From the NCBI GenBank assembly GCA_905221605.1, contig CAJNDS010002446.1, positions 78,037-142,036 of the forward strand: 64,000 bases of DNA, written 5' to 3'. Shown piece after piece: positions 50,638 through 60,973 of the stretch. The stretch comes from Symbiodinium natans (taxonomy: Eukaryota; Sar; Dinophyceae; Suessiales; Symbiodiniaceae). The stretch's first letter is position 1. Each line of letters starts with the position of its first letter. Below the pieces are notes generated by a model, which was given only the letters and a program-made list of their open reading frames with translations, made no database searches and was not told where the DNA came from. A program made the position numbers and the translations under genes.

Positions 50638-50741
50638 AATAGGGGCCTTAATAATTAGAACAGGGTTTTGGGGGTTGTTCTGGCAAAATTACAAAGGGAC
50701 CATAAGGGAATACTACTAGTAATTATTCCGACCCGTATATT
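50638..50741. mobile_element. MITE-like element, family B copy
   Basis: Left AATAGGGGCCTTAATAATTAG, right AGTAATTATTCCGACCCGTA; inner AAAGGGACCATAAGGGAATA is shared with other copies. Confidence 0.7.
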
Positions 50742-50764
50742 ATGTAGGCGGCTCCTGGCTTTAG

Positions 50765-50835
50765 GGCGAGTGGCGGCATATGGCATGTGGCACATCCAAA
50801 ATAACGATGGAATCCGGGGCGTTGCGCTGAAGCGG
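50765..50835 (+). CDS. predicted 71-nt exon (RVAAYGMWHIQNNDGIRGVA)
   Basis: 2 + 23 codons: RVAAYGMWHIQNNDGIRGVA then LKR. Acceptor GGCTTTAG|G, donor AGCGG|GTTGCTTTGGG. The following island (50935-51045) is open in two plus frames, so the next exon's frame is unresolved. Confidence 0.5.
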
Positions 50836-51411
50836 GTTGCTTTGGGTTGTGCAGGGGGGGGGTATGGGGTCTGGGGTTTGGGGTTTACGGTTTGGAGTTT
50901 GGGTTTTGGGTTTTGGGCAACACTCAGTCACCTTGTACTCAGAAAAGGGGGCGCTACAAGCTGGAAACCCCACCGCACGGCTGTCATGGGCGAAGCCATG
51001 ATGGGCGCGTTGAGAGAAACCCCCATGATCAGGGACATTCATGGGGTTAGGGTTTAGGGCTTAAGGTTAAAAACCAAAACCTTGCAATATCTTGAAACAC
51101 CAGAACTACGCTCATGGCTTATCGGGCCAGCATGTTTGCTGAAGAGACCAGGAAAATTCCCGGAAATGCGAAATCCTGAAAGTCTAATCCCGGAACAGGG
51201 ATGGTCCAGAAAGGTCTGGGGCATTGAGTAGCTGGTTCAAGGTTTAGGGCATTGTGGCTAGACTGTGCGTCCGATTCCTCACACACAGGCTTCATGACAA
51301 TTAAGGCACATTTTGGGGTCCGTCATTTTTCCTTCGGCCCCGCATATTTAGTCTACACGCCATGAGCACATGAGATCGAGACCTGACCATATCACATGCA
51401 CTTGTGGAGTG

Positions 51412-52660
51412 TCACTGAATGAGGACTTTCTGGCTGTGGCAGAAGTCTTGAAAAATGCTGACCCTACTGGCTTGCCCAGTAACTTCAGAAAACGGGGTTC
51501 TTTTCATCCACTGACGTTTATAAGGGTTCTTAACCCTAAACAAGTTGAATGTGGGAACTACTGGGCTGCCCGGCAAGAAACGCGACCGTGTGCGTGGTGA
51601 CCCAAGATAAGGTCGCCGCGCGGGCAGACGAGAACAGTCCCAGTCCCAGCCCCCCCAGTTTGGTGTTCCATACACTTCCCCGGACCCGTTGTCTAACAGG
51701 TGAAGAGGAGAGGAGGAGGAGGAGGAGGGAAAGAGAAGCAGAGAGGGAGAGCGGGGGGAGGCAGAGGCGGAAAGGCGGGAAGGTGTTGTCTCATCAGAAT
51801 TGAGGAAGGTGTTTATCATGATGCAGACCGAGGCCTTGACCGTCAAGGGAAATATCCAGCTCACGATGCCAAGGACTCCCAGTGCACCGCCGAGCTTCGT
51901 GTCAGGTCGGTGCATTGTAAAGTCCGTCGCGGAAACGCCGGTGGCGCGCAGTTGGGGGCCCCACAAATGCGATGAAGCGTAGGAGCGATGGAGTAGAGGC
52001 ACCTCCGCGAGGCGAGAGGCAACTGCAAGTGCGCACGCCACTTGAGCCACTCTGACGCATCGTGCAGCTCAGACTCAAGAAGATATCATCGGTGTCATGT
52101 GTGCTGCGTCCTGCCCAGCTGAATCTGCCATCCGATTGCCTCCTCGCATCCAACCTTTAGCGCCCCTGCCATCCAGCTTCCCACTTTCAAAACCCTGTAA
52201 GCTCTCAAAACCCTATTGTTGACCCTACAAGCTTGAGCAAAGCTAGATACGTCTGCGGAATCATGCTTGCCTGGGGGCGCTTTTACGGCGCCGACTTCTG
52301 TCCCGCCTTTCGGTAGTGTCTTTAGCATCGCGAGCTCGTCAGGGACAAGTTGACATCCTGAAGGAGATCATCCTCTGACGAAACTTGGAGCTAGTTCTGA
52401 TGGTTCTATCTGGACAGGTGTTCGATCATCTCCGGGAACCGTTTGCTCGGACACTTCCGCAGATGCTCAAGTAGCACACGCGCACCACTGCTACGCGCCA
52501 CCCCGGCCAGGATGTCTGCCAGTCTCAACCTGCCGCTGGGAGCTCGGTTCTCCATGGACCCACGCAACGCCCTGCGGGAGCTGCGCTGGCCTCCCCATAC
52601 GCCATCAAGGTTTGCATCTCCACTTGAGCGCGCGTCGCTCCTGCGCTTCGCCAGATTCAT
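51412..52660 (-). CDS. probable multi-exon minus-strand gene, junctions unresolved
   Basis: A 1.2-kb region almost free of heptamer repeats with three protein-like minus-strand pieces. 52406-52660 reads ADILAGVARSSGARVLLEHL. 52240-52358 follows CTCCTTCAG|G and reads QLVPDELAMLKTLPKGGTEV then GAVKAPPGKHDSADVSSFAQ. 51800-52050 reads MHRPDTKLGGALGVLGIVSW and has a hydrophobic segment (VLGIVSWIFPLTVKASVCIM). I could not join them in phase. The Ser-rich part at 51640-51790 derives from a GGA-rich tract and is probably not coding. No family recognised. Confidence 0.35.
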
Positions 52661-52781
52661 TCCGGTTCTGCACGATGTTCCTGGGTAGTTGGATGGCCGG
52701 CGTGCTCAGGTCCAGATTTCACGCTGCAGTTAAGGAAGGCTCCTTCGCGTTGCTTCTCGTTTGAAAGGTCGCCAAGATCAG

Positions 52782-53195
52782 CTAGGCACCGGAAGATGAT
52801 GATCGTCTTTCCCCACTCAAAGGAGCCAAGCGCGGCTCAAGTGACGTTCGCACTTGCGGGGCTTGCAGGGTGTCGGAGCTTGTGTTTTTGGGGGCTTTGT
52901 AAGGGCTTTGGGTACGGCTCGGATGTAGCTCTGGGGCGACCATGCGCTGAAGGGCCTTGGGCATCGGAATGTGCTTTCTGCACCGGTGCCCGCTTTCAGC
53001 GGAAAAGTCCATCAGACTCATACCGCCGAAGCGTTCATCGTAAATTCGCAACAAATTGTGATCTGGGTTGTGCCCTTTGCAAGTGATTTGTGAATAGGTT
53101 CCCTTATAAGGAAAGAAAGGAAAATGAATATTATCCCAAAGCACAACCCAGTGATAAACGATAGCACTGTTTAACTTGCAGGATGCATCCTCCAT
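52782..53195 (-). CDS. possible coding segment, unknown protein
   Basis: Open for 137 codons from an ATG, with NSAIVYHWVVLWDNIHFPFF near the start and a Ser-rich end. An overlapping plus frame (52796-53086) is also open. Strand uncertain. Confidence 0.25.
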   Translation of the reverse strand: MEDASCKLNSAIVYHWVVLWDNIHFPFFPYKGTYSQITCKGHNPDHNLLRIYDERFGGMSLMDFSAESGHRCRKHIPMPKALQRMVAPELHPSRTQSPYKAPKNTSSDTLQAPQVRTSLEPRLAPLSGERRSSSSGA

Positions 53196-53634
53196 TCTCC
53201 TGAAGCCAAAACCCCAACCCCTTGGTTTTCGATGAAATCTGTCGTTTTTTGCAACTCTGTGGACGTTCTAGGACAGCTTTAAGACCTTCACCCCTAAACT
53301 CTACGGGGCTAGGTTTTGCGCTTGAGGATCCAAGGCTGAGAATAGAATGCTCAGGGTTTGGGGGGTTTAGGGGCTTAGCAGGTTAGGGATTAGGGGTTAA
53401 GGGGTTGAGGGTTTAAAGGTTGGGAGACAAGTTCCGACGACGATGGTGTCGAAGACTCAGAAATTTGAAGAACAACTGTCTGTGAGCCCTATTCAGGTCC
53501 GGGACATTCCCCCCTAAATCCTGAGCCCTTTCTAGACCCAGGAGTTGCCTAGGAATGAAAAGGGTGCCCATTTTGGTGTAAAGCATTTAAGGGAAGCCAG
53601 ACCCTAAAAGAAGGCAATAAGGGCCTACTCCGGG

Positions 53635-53715
53635 CCCTAAACCCTAAACCCTAAACCCTAAACCCTAAAACCTAAACCCTAAACCCTAAACCCTAAACCC
53701 TAAACCCTAAACCAA
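53635..53715. repeat. telomere-type array, CCCTAAA
   Basis: About 11 units. Confidence 0.95.
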
Positions 53716-53725
53716 TATAAACCTT

Positions 53726-53815
53726 CAACAGCTGAAGCCGGGAGTCGCGCTCTGCAATCCTCTTCTTTCTCCACGGCTGGCAGGGAGCTTGACACCAAAG
53801 CTTCGGCCCCGGACT
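53726..53815 (-). CDS. possible exon (ALVSSSLPAVEKEEDCRARL)
   Basis: Minus frame across the island reads ALVSSSLPAVEKEEDCRARL then PASAVE; donor GTTGAAG|GTTTATA. The acceptor is uncertain. It lies between a C-rich and a G-rich array. Confidence 0.4.
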
Positions 53816-53827
53816 ACGAACCCTAGA

Positions 53828-53927
53828 CGTTTAGGGTTTAGGGTTTAGGGTTTAGGGTTTAGGGTTTAGGGTTTAGGGTTTAGGGTTTGGGGTTTGGGGT
53901 TTGGGGTTTGGGGTTTAGGGTTTAGGA
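53828..53927. repeat. telomere-type array, TTTAGGG/GGGGTTT
   Basis: About 14 units. Confidence 0.95.
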
Positions 53928-54079
53928 AGCTGCGGCCACGGACTACGAACCCTAAGCCCGAAACCCTCAGCAGGTTAAGGGGTTCAGCTTTCACCTAGAG
54001 GCCCAGGCCTACTGCATTGATGAACCCAGCCAAGCCGGTAGTCTAGGGTGAGTTTTTTTAGGGGACTTAGCAATGTTTG

Positions 54080-54155
54080 ATGTTTTGGGTTATTCTAGTT
54101 GGACTATAAAGGGACCATAAGGGAATACGACTAGTAGTCATTCCGACTATATTAG
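54080..54155. mobile_element. MITE-like element, family B fragment
   Basis: Contains TATAAAGGGACCATAAGGGA and TAGTAGTCATTCCGAC; the left end is decayed. Confidence 0.55.
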
Positions 54156-54261
54156 GTCTTTAAGGGGGCTTAGGGGACTTAGGGGGTGTTGGGGGCGTTT
54201 CGCCTGGACGCCTCTCGCCCTGTGTAGGGTTTAGGGCTCTCCCCCGCCCTTGAAAAAAGAG

Positions 54262-54320
54262 CCCTAAACCCTAAACCCTAAACCCTAAACCCTAAACCCT
54301 AAACCCTAAACCCTAAATCC
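54262..54320. repeat. telomere-type array, CCCTAAA
   Basis: Eight units. Confidence 0.95.
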
Positions 54321-54740
54321 CTACCTGTGCTAATGAGGGTCCAAAGCATCGAGGTGCACGAGCCCCCCCCCAGATTTCATCTTAAAAAGGACAGATTCAG
54401 GTGGGGCACTTGCTGCTGACCCCCCTTGTTTTCGCAGCCTAAGGATACAGACTCTACCAGAAGTTCCCACACCTGAAGCGGCCTTAGATTTAAGGGCCTT
54501 CGCAGACGCTTGCATCATGCCAGCTGATCTCTGCCGTGCGGACGTGCGCAGGACGGAGATCAACCGTGTTATCAACACGCCTGTTTCAAAAAGTGAAGAG
54601 AGCTGGCCAGGCTGAAGCGCTTCGGGGGGGTGGGGGCGGGATCTTTCAAGTAAGCTCACTTTTGCAAACTTCTGTGCCAACATGGGGCCTTCTATGTAGG
54701 GCACCTAACAAAGTACCACAACTGCGGGAATCCCCTGTCT

Positions 54741-54905
54741 ACACACGCACGCACACGCACACGCACACGCACACGCACACGCACACGCACACGCACATGC
54801 GCACGCGCACGCATGCACGCATGCACGCATGCACGCATGCACGCACGCACGCCCGCCCGCACGCACCCACCCACCCACCCACCCACCCACCCACCCACCC
54901 ACCCA

Positions 54906-54995
<90 letters not shown>

Positions 54996-55035
54996 CACAC
55001 ACATGTGCACACACACACACACACATGTGCACACA
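54741..55035. repeat. compound (CA)n microsatellite
   Basis: About 300 bp: ACGCAC, ATGCACGC, ACCC and a long pure CA block. All frames across it (Cys/Val, Thr/His) are artefacts. Confidence 0.95.
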
Positions 55036-55349
55036 TGAATACCAAAAAGCGTGCACAGTTGCACTGATTGGTTTTGCTTGATGTGCCCACCGAACACTGC
55101 GAAACCCACCCAAACCCTGAAGTTTAAACTTTATTTGAAACCATGCCCTGTTTCGTACCGGCTCTGTTTTTTTTTTCCCGTGTCGAGGGCCTTTTCGCAG
55201 ACTCAGGGCGGGCTCAAAGCAGCACAGGCCTAGTCTACCCAAGGACGCGCCCCTAAACCCTAGCCTCAAGAAGCACCGAAAGCCTGGGGCACGGACGGGC
55301 CAGCACAAATTCATCGGACAGGCCCTGCTGGCTCCAATGCCGTACCCAT

Positions 55350-55450
55350 TTGGGGTAAGATTTCAAGAATCCTCACCCGGAAACGACAACTAAGCCAAAA
55401 GGAACACGAGAGATTTCGAGAACCCTCACCCGGAAACGACAACTAAGCCA
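55350..55450. repeat. local direct repeat, about 66 bp apart
   Basis: CCTCACCCGGAAACGACAAC followed by TAAGCCA occurs at about 55371 and 55425, preceded in both by AGA(A/T)T. Confidence 0.75.
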
Positions 55451-55589
55451 CAAAAGGCACACTGGAGTCGGCTGAGCAGTATTAAACGAGAAGCTCGCTG
55501 CGCCACCCGTCTGGCGACTTGGGTGCGAGTCCCCTGCCACAGCTCTTAAACTGTGACTTCTCGGGGTGACTGCCAACCACCCTGACTCT

Positions 55590-55920
55590 GACCCTAAGCC
55601 CTAAGCCCTAAACCCTAAATCCCAAACCCTAAACCCTAAAGCCTAAACCCACGAAAGCCACTGTCTCAGTCTGAGCAGAGAGCTCCCTTCAAAAAGACAA
55701 CCGCTTCGGTGTCCCACGTGCATGCACACCACGTCTTGCTTGAGCAAAAACATCGGTAATCTGGCCGATGAAGAGAGGGTCCACCTGTTTGAGTGCCCCA
55801 GAATCGGAGGGCTCCCTAAACCGAGCAGATGCACCCCAAGAGCAGTTGGGGTTTGGGGGTTGAGGGTTTAGGGTTTAGGGTTTAGGGTTTAGGGCTTAGG
55901 GTTTAGGGTTTAGGATTTAG
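55590..55920. repeat. telomere-type arrays around an unassigned island
   Basis: CCCTAAA at 55590-55645 and TTTAGGG at 55868-55920. The island between is open on both strands without clear splice sites. Confidence 0.8.
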
Positions 55921-56066
55921 TGCTCAGAGAGGTGAAGGAAACCCTAGACACTAAACCCTCAACGCTCAGTCTGGGGTCCTTTGAGCCTGTTTGAGGGCTT
56001 TAGGCTTACGGCAGATTCGGCCTTTTCGCTCGCAAGAAGGGGGGTTTACGGGTTGAGGGCTTAGGG

Positions 56067-56163
56067 TTGGGATGTTCCCCCTGATACGAACAGTCCCGAA
56101 TAGGGACTCTACTCCATGCCAATCCCTATTAAGGGCTGTTAGTATAAGGGGGAAACATGCCAA
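56067..56163. mobile_element. MITE-like element, family A copy 5
   Basis: TTGGGATGTTCCCCCTGATA at the left pairs with TTAGTATAAGGGGGAAACAT at the right. Confidence 0.7.
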
Positions 56164-56182
56164 GCTTAGTTACGATCCTAGA

Positions 56183-56253
56183 CCTAAACCCTAACCCTAA
56201 ACCCTAACCCTAAACCCTAAACCCTAAACCCAAAACCCTAAACCCTAAACCCT
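56183..56253. repeat. telomere-type array, CCCTAAA
   Basis: About 10 units, some CCCTAA 6-mers. Confidence 0.9.
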
Positions 56254-56468
56254 CCCTGCAGCTCCAAGCCCTTAAAGGCCTGAGGCCTGCTACCCGAGCA
56301 TTGAACGCTGGGGAAATCTTCAGGGCCTGCGATGAAACTGCAAGCTTTCAAGCCCCCTGAAGTGCCAACCCTGAACCCTTTTTCCCTAAGCCTTTGGCAG
56401 TTCAAGAATTCCTTAGGCTCCTGAATTTTCTCAAGACCCCGCACATGGTTGCCTCGCCCCAAACAACC

Positions 56469-56640
56469 CTAAACCCCTAAACTCGAGGATTCGTCCACCT
56501 TGCGACTGCCAGCCACTAGCTCCACCAGACGGGCTGTGTTCATCCTCGTCAGGGGGTCAAGACGCTTCTTCAAGTCTGCTTCAGCCTGATGAAGACGTTT
56601 ATCCTGTGAACCCACAACCTTGACCCCAAAAAACGGCATG
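56469..56640 (-). CDS. possible exon (RLHQAEADLKKRLDPLTRMN)
   Basis: Minus frame reads MPFFGVKVVGSQDKRLHQAE then ADLKKRLDPLTRMNTARLVE and LVAGSRKVDESSSLGV. The TAG that ends it lies in a short heptamer remnant. A donor inside the frame (CGCAAG|GTGGAC) is an alternative end. The upstream sequence to 56798 stays open and is also protein-like. No family recognised. Confidence 0.4.
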
Positions 56641-57041
56641 ACAGAGGACCTGCAACAATGAAAGGGGCTACCGCATATTGCCTTTCCAGACCTGTAAACC
56701 ATGTTCATGGCGTTGACTGGTGCTTCCATTGTCATTGTAGCTACGGTCGCGCATGGCCTTTTCTCGACCATTTGTGGAACTGTGAATCCTTGCAACAAAC
56801 TGGAGTGTATGACTGCTGGATGACTACCGTAACTGCATAAAGGGGCTTGTGCAATTCTGGATATCGTGGCCTGGTGCCCAATCTGATTCGAAAGCGAAAT
56901 CCGGCATCACTGAACCCAAAATTGTTCTGCCTAGGATGGAGTCAAAAGATGCATTGGACACTCGGACACAGCAGCCCGATGTCTTGACTGACGTCAGTCC
57001 CAAAGGGGAAAGTAGCTACCCACCATGCGCACCATGCGGGG

Positions 57042-57130
57042 AACCCTAAACCCTAAACCCCAAACCCTAACCCTAAACCCTAAACCCCAAACCCTAAACC
57101 CTAAACCCCAAACCCTAAACCCTAAACCCT
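57042..57130. repeat. telomere-type array, CCCTAAA
   Basis: About 12 units. Confidence 0.95.
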
Positions 57131-57138
57131 ACAGCAAG

Positions 57139-57223
57139 GCAGCCGACGCGACAGTCTGAAGCCCATGGCAGTGACAAGGCTGCCCCACGTCGGGTGGTGG
57201 CACAGATGGGCAGGGCCCAGCTG
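57139..57223 (+). CDS. predicted 85-nt exon (SDKAAPRRVVAQMGRAQL)
   Basis: 1 + 28 codons: QPTRQSEAHGSDKAAPRRVV then AQMGRAQL. Acceptor CAGCAAG|G, donor CAGCTG|GTTTAGGG from the array. Plus strand. Confidence 0.5.
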
Positions 57224-57415
57224 GTTTAGGGTTTAGGGTTTAGGGTTTAGGGTTTAGGGTTTAGGGTATAGGGTTCAAGGTTTAGGGTTTAGGGTTTAGG
57301 GTTTAGGGTTTAGGGTTTAGGGTTTAGGGTTTAGGGTTTAGGGTTTAGGGTTTAGGGTTTAGGGCTTAGGGTTTAGGGTTTAGGGCTTAGGGTTTAGGGT
57401 TTAGGGTTTAGGGTT
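57224..57415. repeat. telomere-type array, TTTAGGG
   Basis: About 27 units starting at the exon end. Confidence 0.95.
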
Positions 57416-57654
57416 CATTCAGGGGCCATGAGGTAGGCATGCGGAGAGACTAGCTGGAGCTGAAGGCAAAAAGACCCACAAGCATCAGCGGTTGATGCCA
57501 GGCATCACTGGTTCTGGGCTTCTCGCCTCTTGTCAAACTGGCATCACCTAAACACCTCAGCAGATCCACCGCTGGCATCTCTGGCATAGTCTATCCAAGA
57601 GCCAGTGTTCCTGAGCTGGTTGGGACTTCTGTTTGAGCCAGCGCCACGACGAGC

Positions 57655-57771
57655 TCACTGTGCTGGTTCTGCGACGCTGTCTGCATCTGCATTGTCAGCG
57701 ATAAAGATGGTCTTGACCCCGATGTCTGCTGATACTTTCGCAACAAAGTGTGATTTGGCTACGCCGTAGCT
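57655..57771 (-). CDS. possible exon (VAKVSADIGVKTIFIADNAD)
   Basis: Minus frame reads YGVAKSHFVAKVSADIGVKT then IFIADNADADSVAEPAQ before TGA. A protein-like continuation (ELVVALAQTEVPTSSG) follows one frame over, suggesting a splice or frameshift. The pattern is faintly like the N-terminal part of electron-transfer flavoprotein alpha chains, but this is only an impression. Confidence 0.4.
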   Translation of the reverse strand, partial: SYGVAKSHFVAKVSADIGVKTIFIADNADADSVAEPAQ

Positions 57772-57987
57772 GGATCGTCAGAAGAAAGGACTACGTGGCC
57801 GCGACTCCAAAAAGCAAAACTGCACCCCAATCCCTAAATAAGAGACAAACCCCTTTTGTGGCACCCAAACGTTAAGGAAGATACCATACTGGGAGTTTAG
57901 AGTCCAGTCTTTAGGATAGGAGTAATCTGAGGGGACCCTTGTCAGGTTCCCTCCATTGTTCCCTCCATTCTTGCTCCCAGACTCTGA

Positions 57988-58318
57988 ACCCCTAAACCCT
58001 AAACCCTAAACCCTAAACCCTAGACCCTAGACCCTAGACCCTAGACCCTAAACCCTAAACCCTAAACCCTAAACCCTAAACCCTAAACCCTAAACCCTAA
58101 ACCCTAAACCCTAAACCCTAAACCCAACAAAACAAAGTGCGCCAGTTGAGGCCTCAGCCTCCCAAGCCCTGAGCCTTGAAAATCATGGTGGAGTTTGTAT
58201 GCTTTAGGCTTTCAGGTGTAGGGTCCCAGAAAAATCCCTAAACCCTGAAACTAAACCCTAAACCCTAAACCCTAAACCCTAAACTTTAAACCCTAAACCC
58301 TAAACCCTAAACCCTAAA
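57988..58318. repeat. CCCTAAA arrays
   Basis: 57988-58125 (with four CCCTAGA units) and 58232-58318. Confidence 0.95.
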
Positions 58319-58830
58319 TTCCCACCCGGCCTGCTTAGGCCGTACCCACCCTTTACTGGGGTGCCCGGACCCAGCAGTGATGGACACCTTTACTGGATGG
58401 ACAATGGGTGGAGCCACTGGAGAATGGTCGAATAGAGAGCCCCTTGGGCTCGCCTCGCCACTAGGCCACCAAACTGGCGCCCATCCCCATACTCCCTTGA
58501 TTACCCTAAAGCCCTAGAACGACGCCGGCCAGGGCCACCCTAGGAACCTTCCGGGGACCCTCTGGTCGTTGGCCCGAAAATCCTGAAATCTGGGGTCTGC
58601 CAAAGGGGGGGTACCCCTTCCAGAACCAAAAACTGCCAAAAGACACCTCAGCCCCGCGGCCCCCCTGACCCCCTGTTGGATTACACTGAGAAGTGATGCC
58701 TTCGCGTGACATACTGCCCCCCCACAGCCCCCTGGGTGTGTAGGGGCGCCATTTACGCTACTGCCGCTGTGCGGCGAGACGCCCTAAACCCAAATCCTAA
58801 ACCCTAAACCCTAAACCCTTAACCCTAAAC

Positions 58831-58876
58831 CCTCAGCAACGGCAGGCCTGTGGAGGCTCCTCTCCAGCTCTTGAAC
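58831..58876 (-). CDS. predicted 46-nt exon (VQELERSLHRPAVAE)
   Basis: 15 codons plus 1, acceptor CTTGACAG|G, donor CTGAGG|GTTTAGGG. Short but cleanly bounded. Confidence 0.4.
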
Positions 58877-58992
58877 CTGTCAAGGGGCTGCTGCAGGGTC
58901 CTTCCACCCATGGGCCCTTTTCACGAAGGCACTGCCGGGTTGAAATTACCTCCGTGTACCGCTGCCCTGATGCTGGGGCATGAGGACAGTAC

Positions 58993-59065
58993 CCCTAAAC
59001 CCTAAACCCTAATTAAACCCTAAACCCTATACCCTAAACCCTAAACCCTAAACCATAAACCCTCG
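58993..59065. repeat. telomere-type array, CCCTAAA
   Basis: About nine units. Confidence 0.9.
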
Positions 59066-59204
59066 CATCAGGATGGCTGGGAAGACCCGATTTGCTTGAT
59101 ACCCCCCAAGAACGTCGAGGGCAAACCTAGAAGCCCGCAAAAGAGAGTTTGGGGTTTAGGGTTCAGGGTTTGTTTTGGCCGTGTTCAAGCCACCTGGAGA
59201 TCGC

Positions 59205-59332
59205 CCTAATTACATTGTTGGCATGATATTGTTATGTTTTTTTATAATCAGAAAAGGGTTTTGAGGGTCATTTCAGTATAATTATAAAGGGACCATACGG
59301 GAATACCATTAGTAATTCTTCCGACCCCTACA
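59205..59332. mobile_element. MITE-like element, family B copy
   Basis: Left CCTAATTACATT, then a T-rich interior, right TATAATTATAAAGGGACCAT and TTCTTCCGACCCCTA. Confidence 0.6.
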
Positions 59333-59379
59333 CTACCGAGTCAGTGTCCACCACAGAGCATAGCGTCTCAGAATCGTGA

Positions 59380-59473
59380 CCAAAACCCTCAACCCTAAAC
59401 CCTCAACCCTCAACCCTAAACCCTCAACCCTAAAGCCTAAACCCTAAACCCTAAACCCTACACCCTAAACCAG
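59380..59473. repeat. CCCTAAA/CCCTCAA array
   Basis: About 12 units. Confidence 0.9.
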
Positions 59474-59583
59474 AGCAAGCAGTCCAGCATAACATAAGAG
59501 CCGCTTTACGTCTTTAGTATGAAATTCTGGGCGCTTGCAGCAGTCAGGAGATCATACATCGTCTATGATTTAGGCTCCCGTGT

Positions 59584-59663
59584 GAAAATTTGCCGGGGGG
59601 GGGGGGGGGGGGGGGTTAGGGTTTAGGGTTTGGGCTTTAGGGTTTAGGGTTTCGGTTTAGGGT

Positions 59664-59723
<60 letters not shown>

Positions 59724-59920
59724 GGAGGGTTGAGGGTGAGGGTTTTTAGGGTTTAGGGTTTAGGGTTTAGGGTTTAGGGTTTAGGGTTTAGGGTTTAGGG
59801 TTTAGGGTTTAGGGTTTAGGGTTTAGGGTTTAGGGTTTAGGGTTTAGGGTTTAGGGTTTAGGGTTTAGGGTTTAGGGTTTAGGGTTTAGGGTTTAGGGTT
59901 TAGGGTTTAGGGTTTAGGGT
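59584..59920. repeat. poly-G, GGGTTGA and TTTAGGG array
   Basis: About 21 G, then about 9 GGGTTGA, then about 25 perfect TTTAGGG. Confidence 0.95.
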
Positions 59921-60021
59921 GCAATACGGCAGGATAGCTTTTGGGTACGCAGAGAGGCCTTCATGTGGAGAACTCACAACACAGCTTCGAAAGACTACAC
60001 CTCAAGCCCTACACACCAAGC

Positions 60022-60121
60022 CTATACTCCCCTTAGAACCTGAATGCAAAAATATGTGTTGAATCTTCCCTGGGGCTATATCCAAACATGTAGACATATG
60101 TCATTCCCAGGAGGGCTATAG
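60022..60121. mobile_element. possible relative of introner-like element 1
   Basis: Begins CTATACTCCCCTTAGAACCT (compare CTATACTCCCCTTGGAACCT at 22578), preceded by the same AAGC, and ends GGAGGGCTATAG. About 100 bp. No matching target duplication at the right end. Confidence 0.5.
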
Positions 60122-60123
60122 GA

Positions 60124-60316
60124 ACCCTAAACCCTCAACCCTCAACCCTAAACCCTAAACCCTAAACCCTACACCCTAAACCCTAAACCCTAAACCCTAA
60201 ACCCGCTTCGAATGCCTTCCGATTCGGGATGTGGGCTGGCTGTTGGCCAGCCAGCCGATCTTCCTTGCATGTGTAGGGTTTGGGCAACCCTAAACCCTAA
60301 ACCCTAAACCCTAAAC
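60124..60316. repeat. CCCTAAA arrays
   Basis: 60124-60205 and 60285-60316; the island between may be coding on minus (ARKIGWLANSQPTSRIGR) but is unresolved. Confidence 0.85.
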
Positions 60317-60769
60317 AGTGGTTTCAGGGATCCACGGATCGGGTTCCAGCATTAGAGTTCAAACCTTCGCCGACGCCGGCAGGGCTTAGGTTGAGGATTT
60401 CAGGTTGCGTAAGCCTTACAGGGTTTAGGGTTTAGGGTTTAGGGTTAGGGTTGAGGGGGTTTAGGATTTAGGGTTTAGGGTTTAGGGTTACGGTTTTCGG
60501 TTTACGGTTTAAACCCAAAAAGTGGCCGGGAGTTTCCGTGGGCAGCTAGAGAAACGCAGGTGTTGCACCATCGCCGTGAGGCGACTTCTTTGAAGAGATT
60601 GACCTAAGACCTAATCACTACATGGCATCTGCTGCTTTTAACCCCAAAACCCATGTAACCCTAAACCCTAAACCCCAAACCCTAAACCCCAAACCGGATT
60701 CCGCGCCCGCTGTGAATTTTGGCAACTTGTGCATCAGCATGCCTTCCACGCACGGTAAGGAATACCATT

Positions 60770-60872
60770 TAGGATGTTTCCCCTTATACTAACAGCTCCT
60801 TGATAGGGACTATAATAGGGGGGTACTATAATCCTTCTTAAGGACTGCTAGCATAAGAGGGAACATCCCAAA
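60770..60872. mobile_element. MITE-like element, family A copy 6
   Basis: GGATGTTTCCCCTTATACTA pairs with TAGCATAAGAGGGAACATCC; central GGGGGGTACTATAATCC. Confidence 0.7.
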
Positions 60873-60973
60873 AGACCAGCGAAATGTGAGTCACCACGAA
60901 GGCTAAGACGAGTATGTCTTACTCGACTGCAACGAACACGACTCCTGAATTGCCAGGCTTTTCAGTGTGTTGC

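Noticed and set aside
54692-55314. Open frames of up to 191 codons over the CA microsatellite (Cys/Val or Thr/His repeats)
   Set aside because: They are translations of dinucleotide and hexanucleotide repeats with no normal protein composition.
57655-57771. Firm assignment as electron-transfer flavoprotein alpha
   Set aside because: Only a short stretch looks similar and the frame breaks; kept as an unnamed exon candidate.
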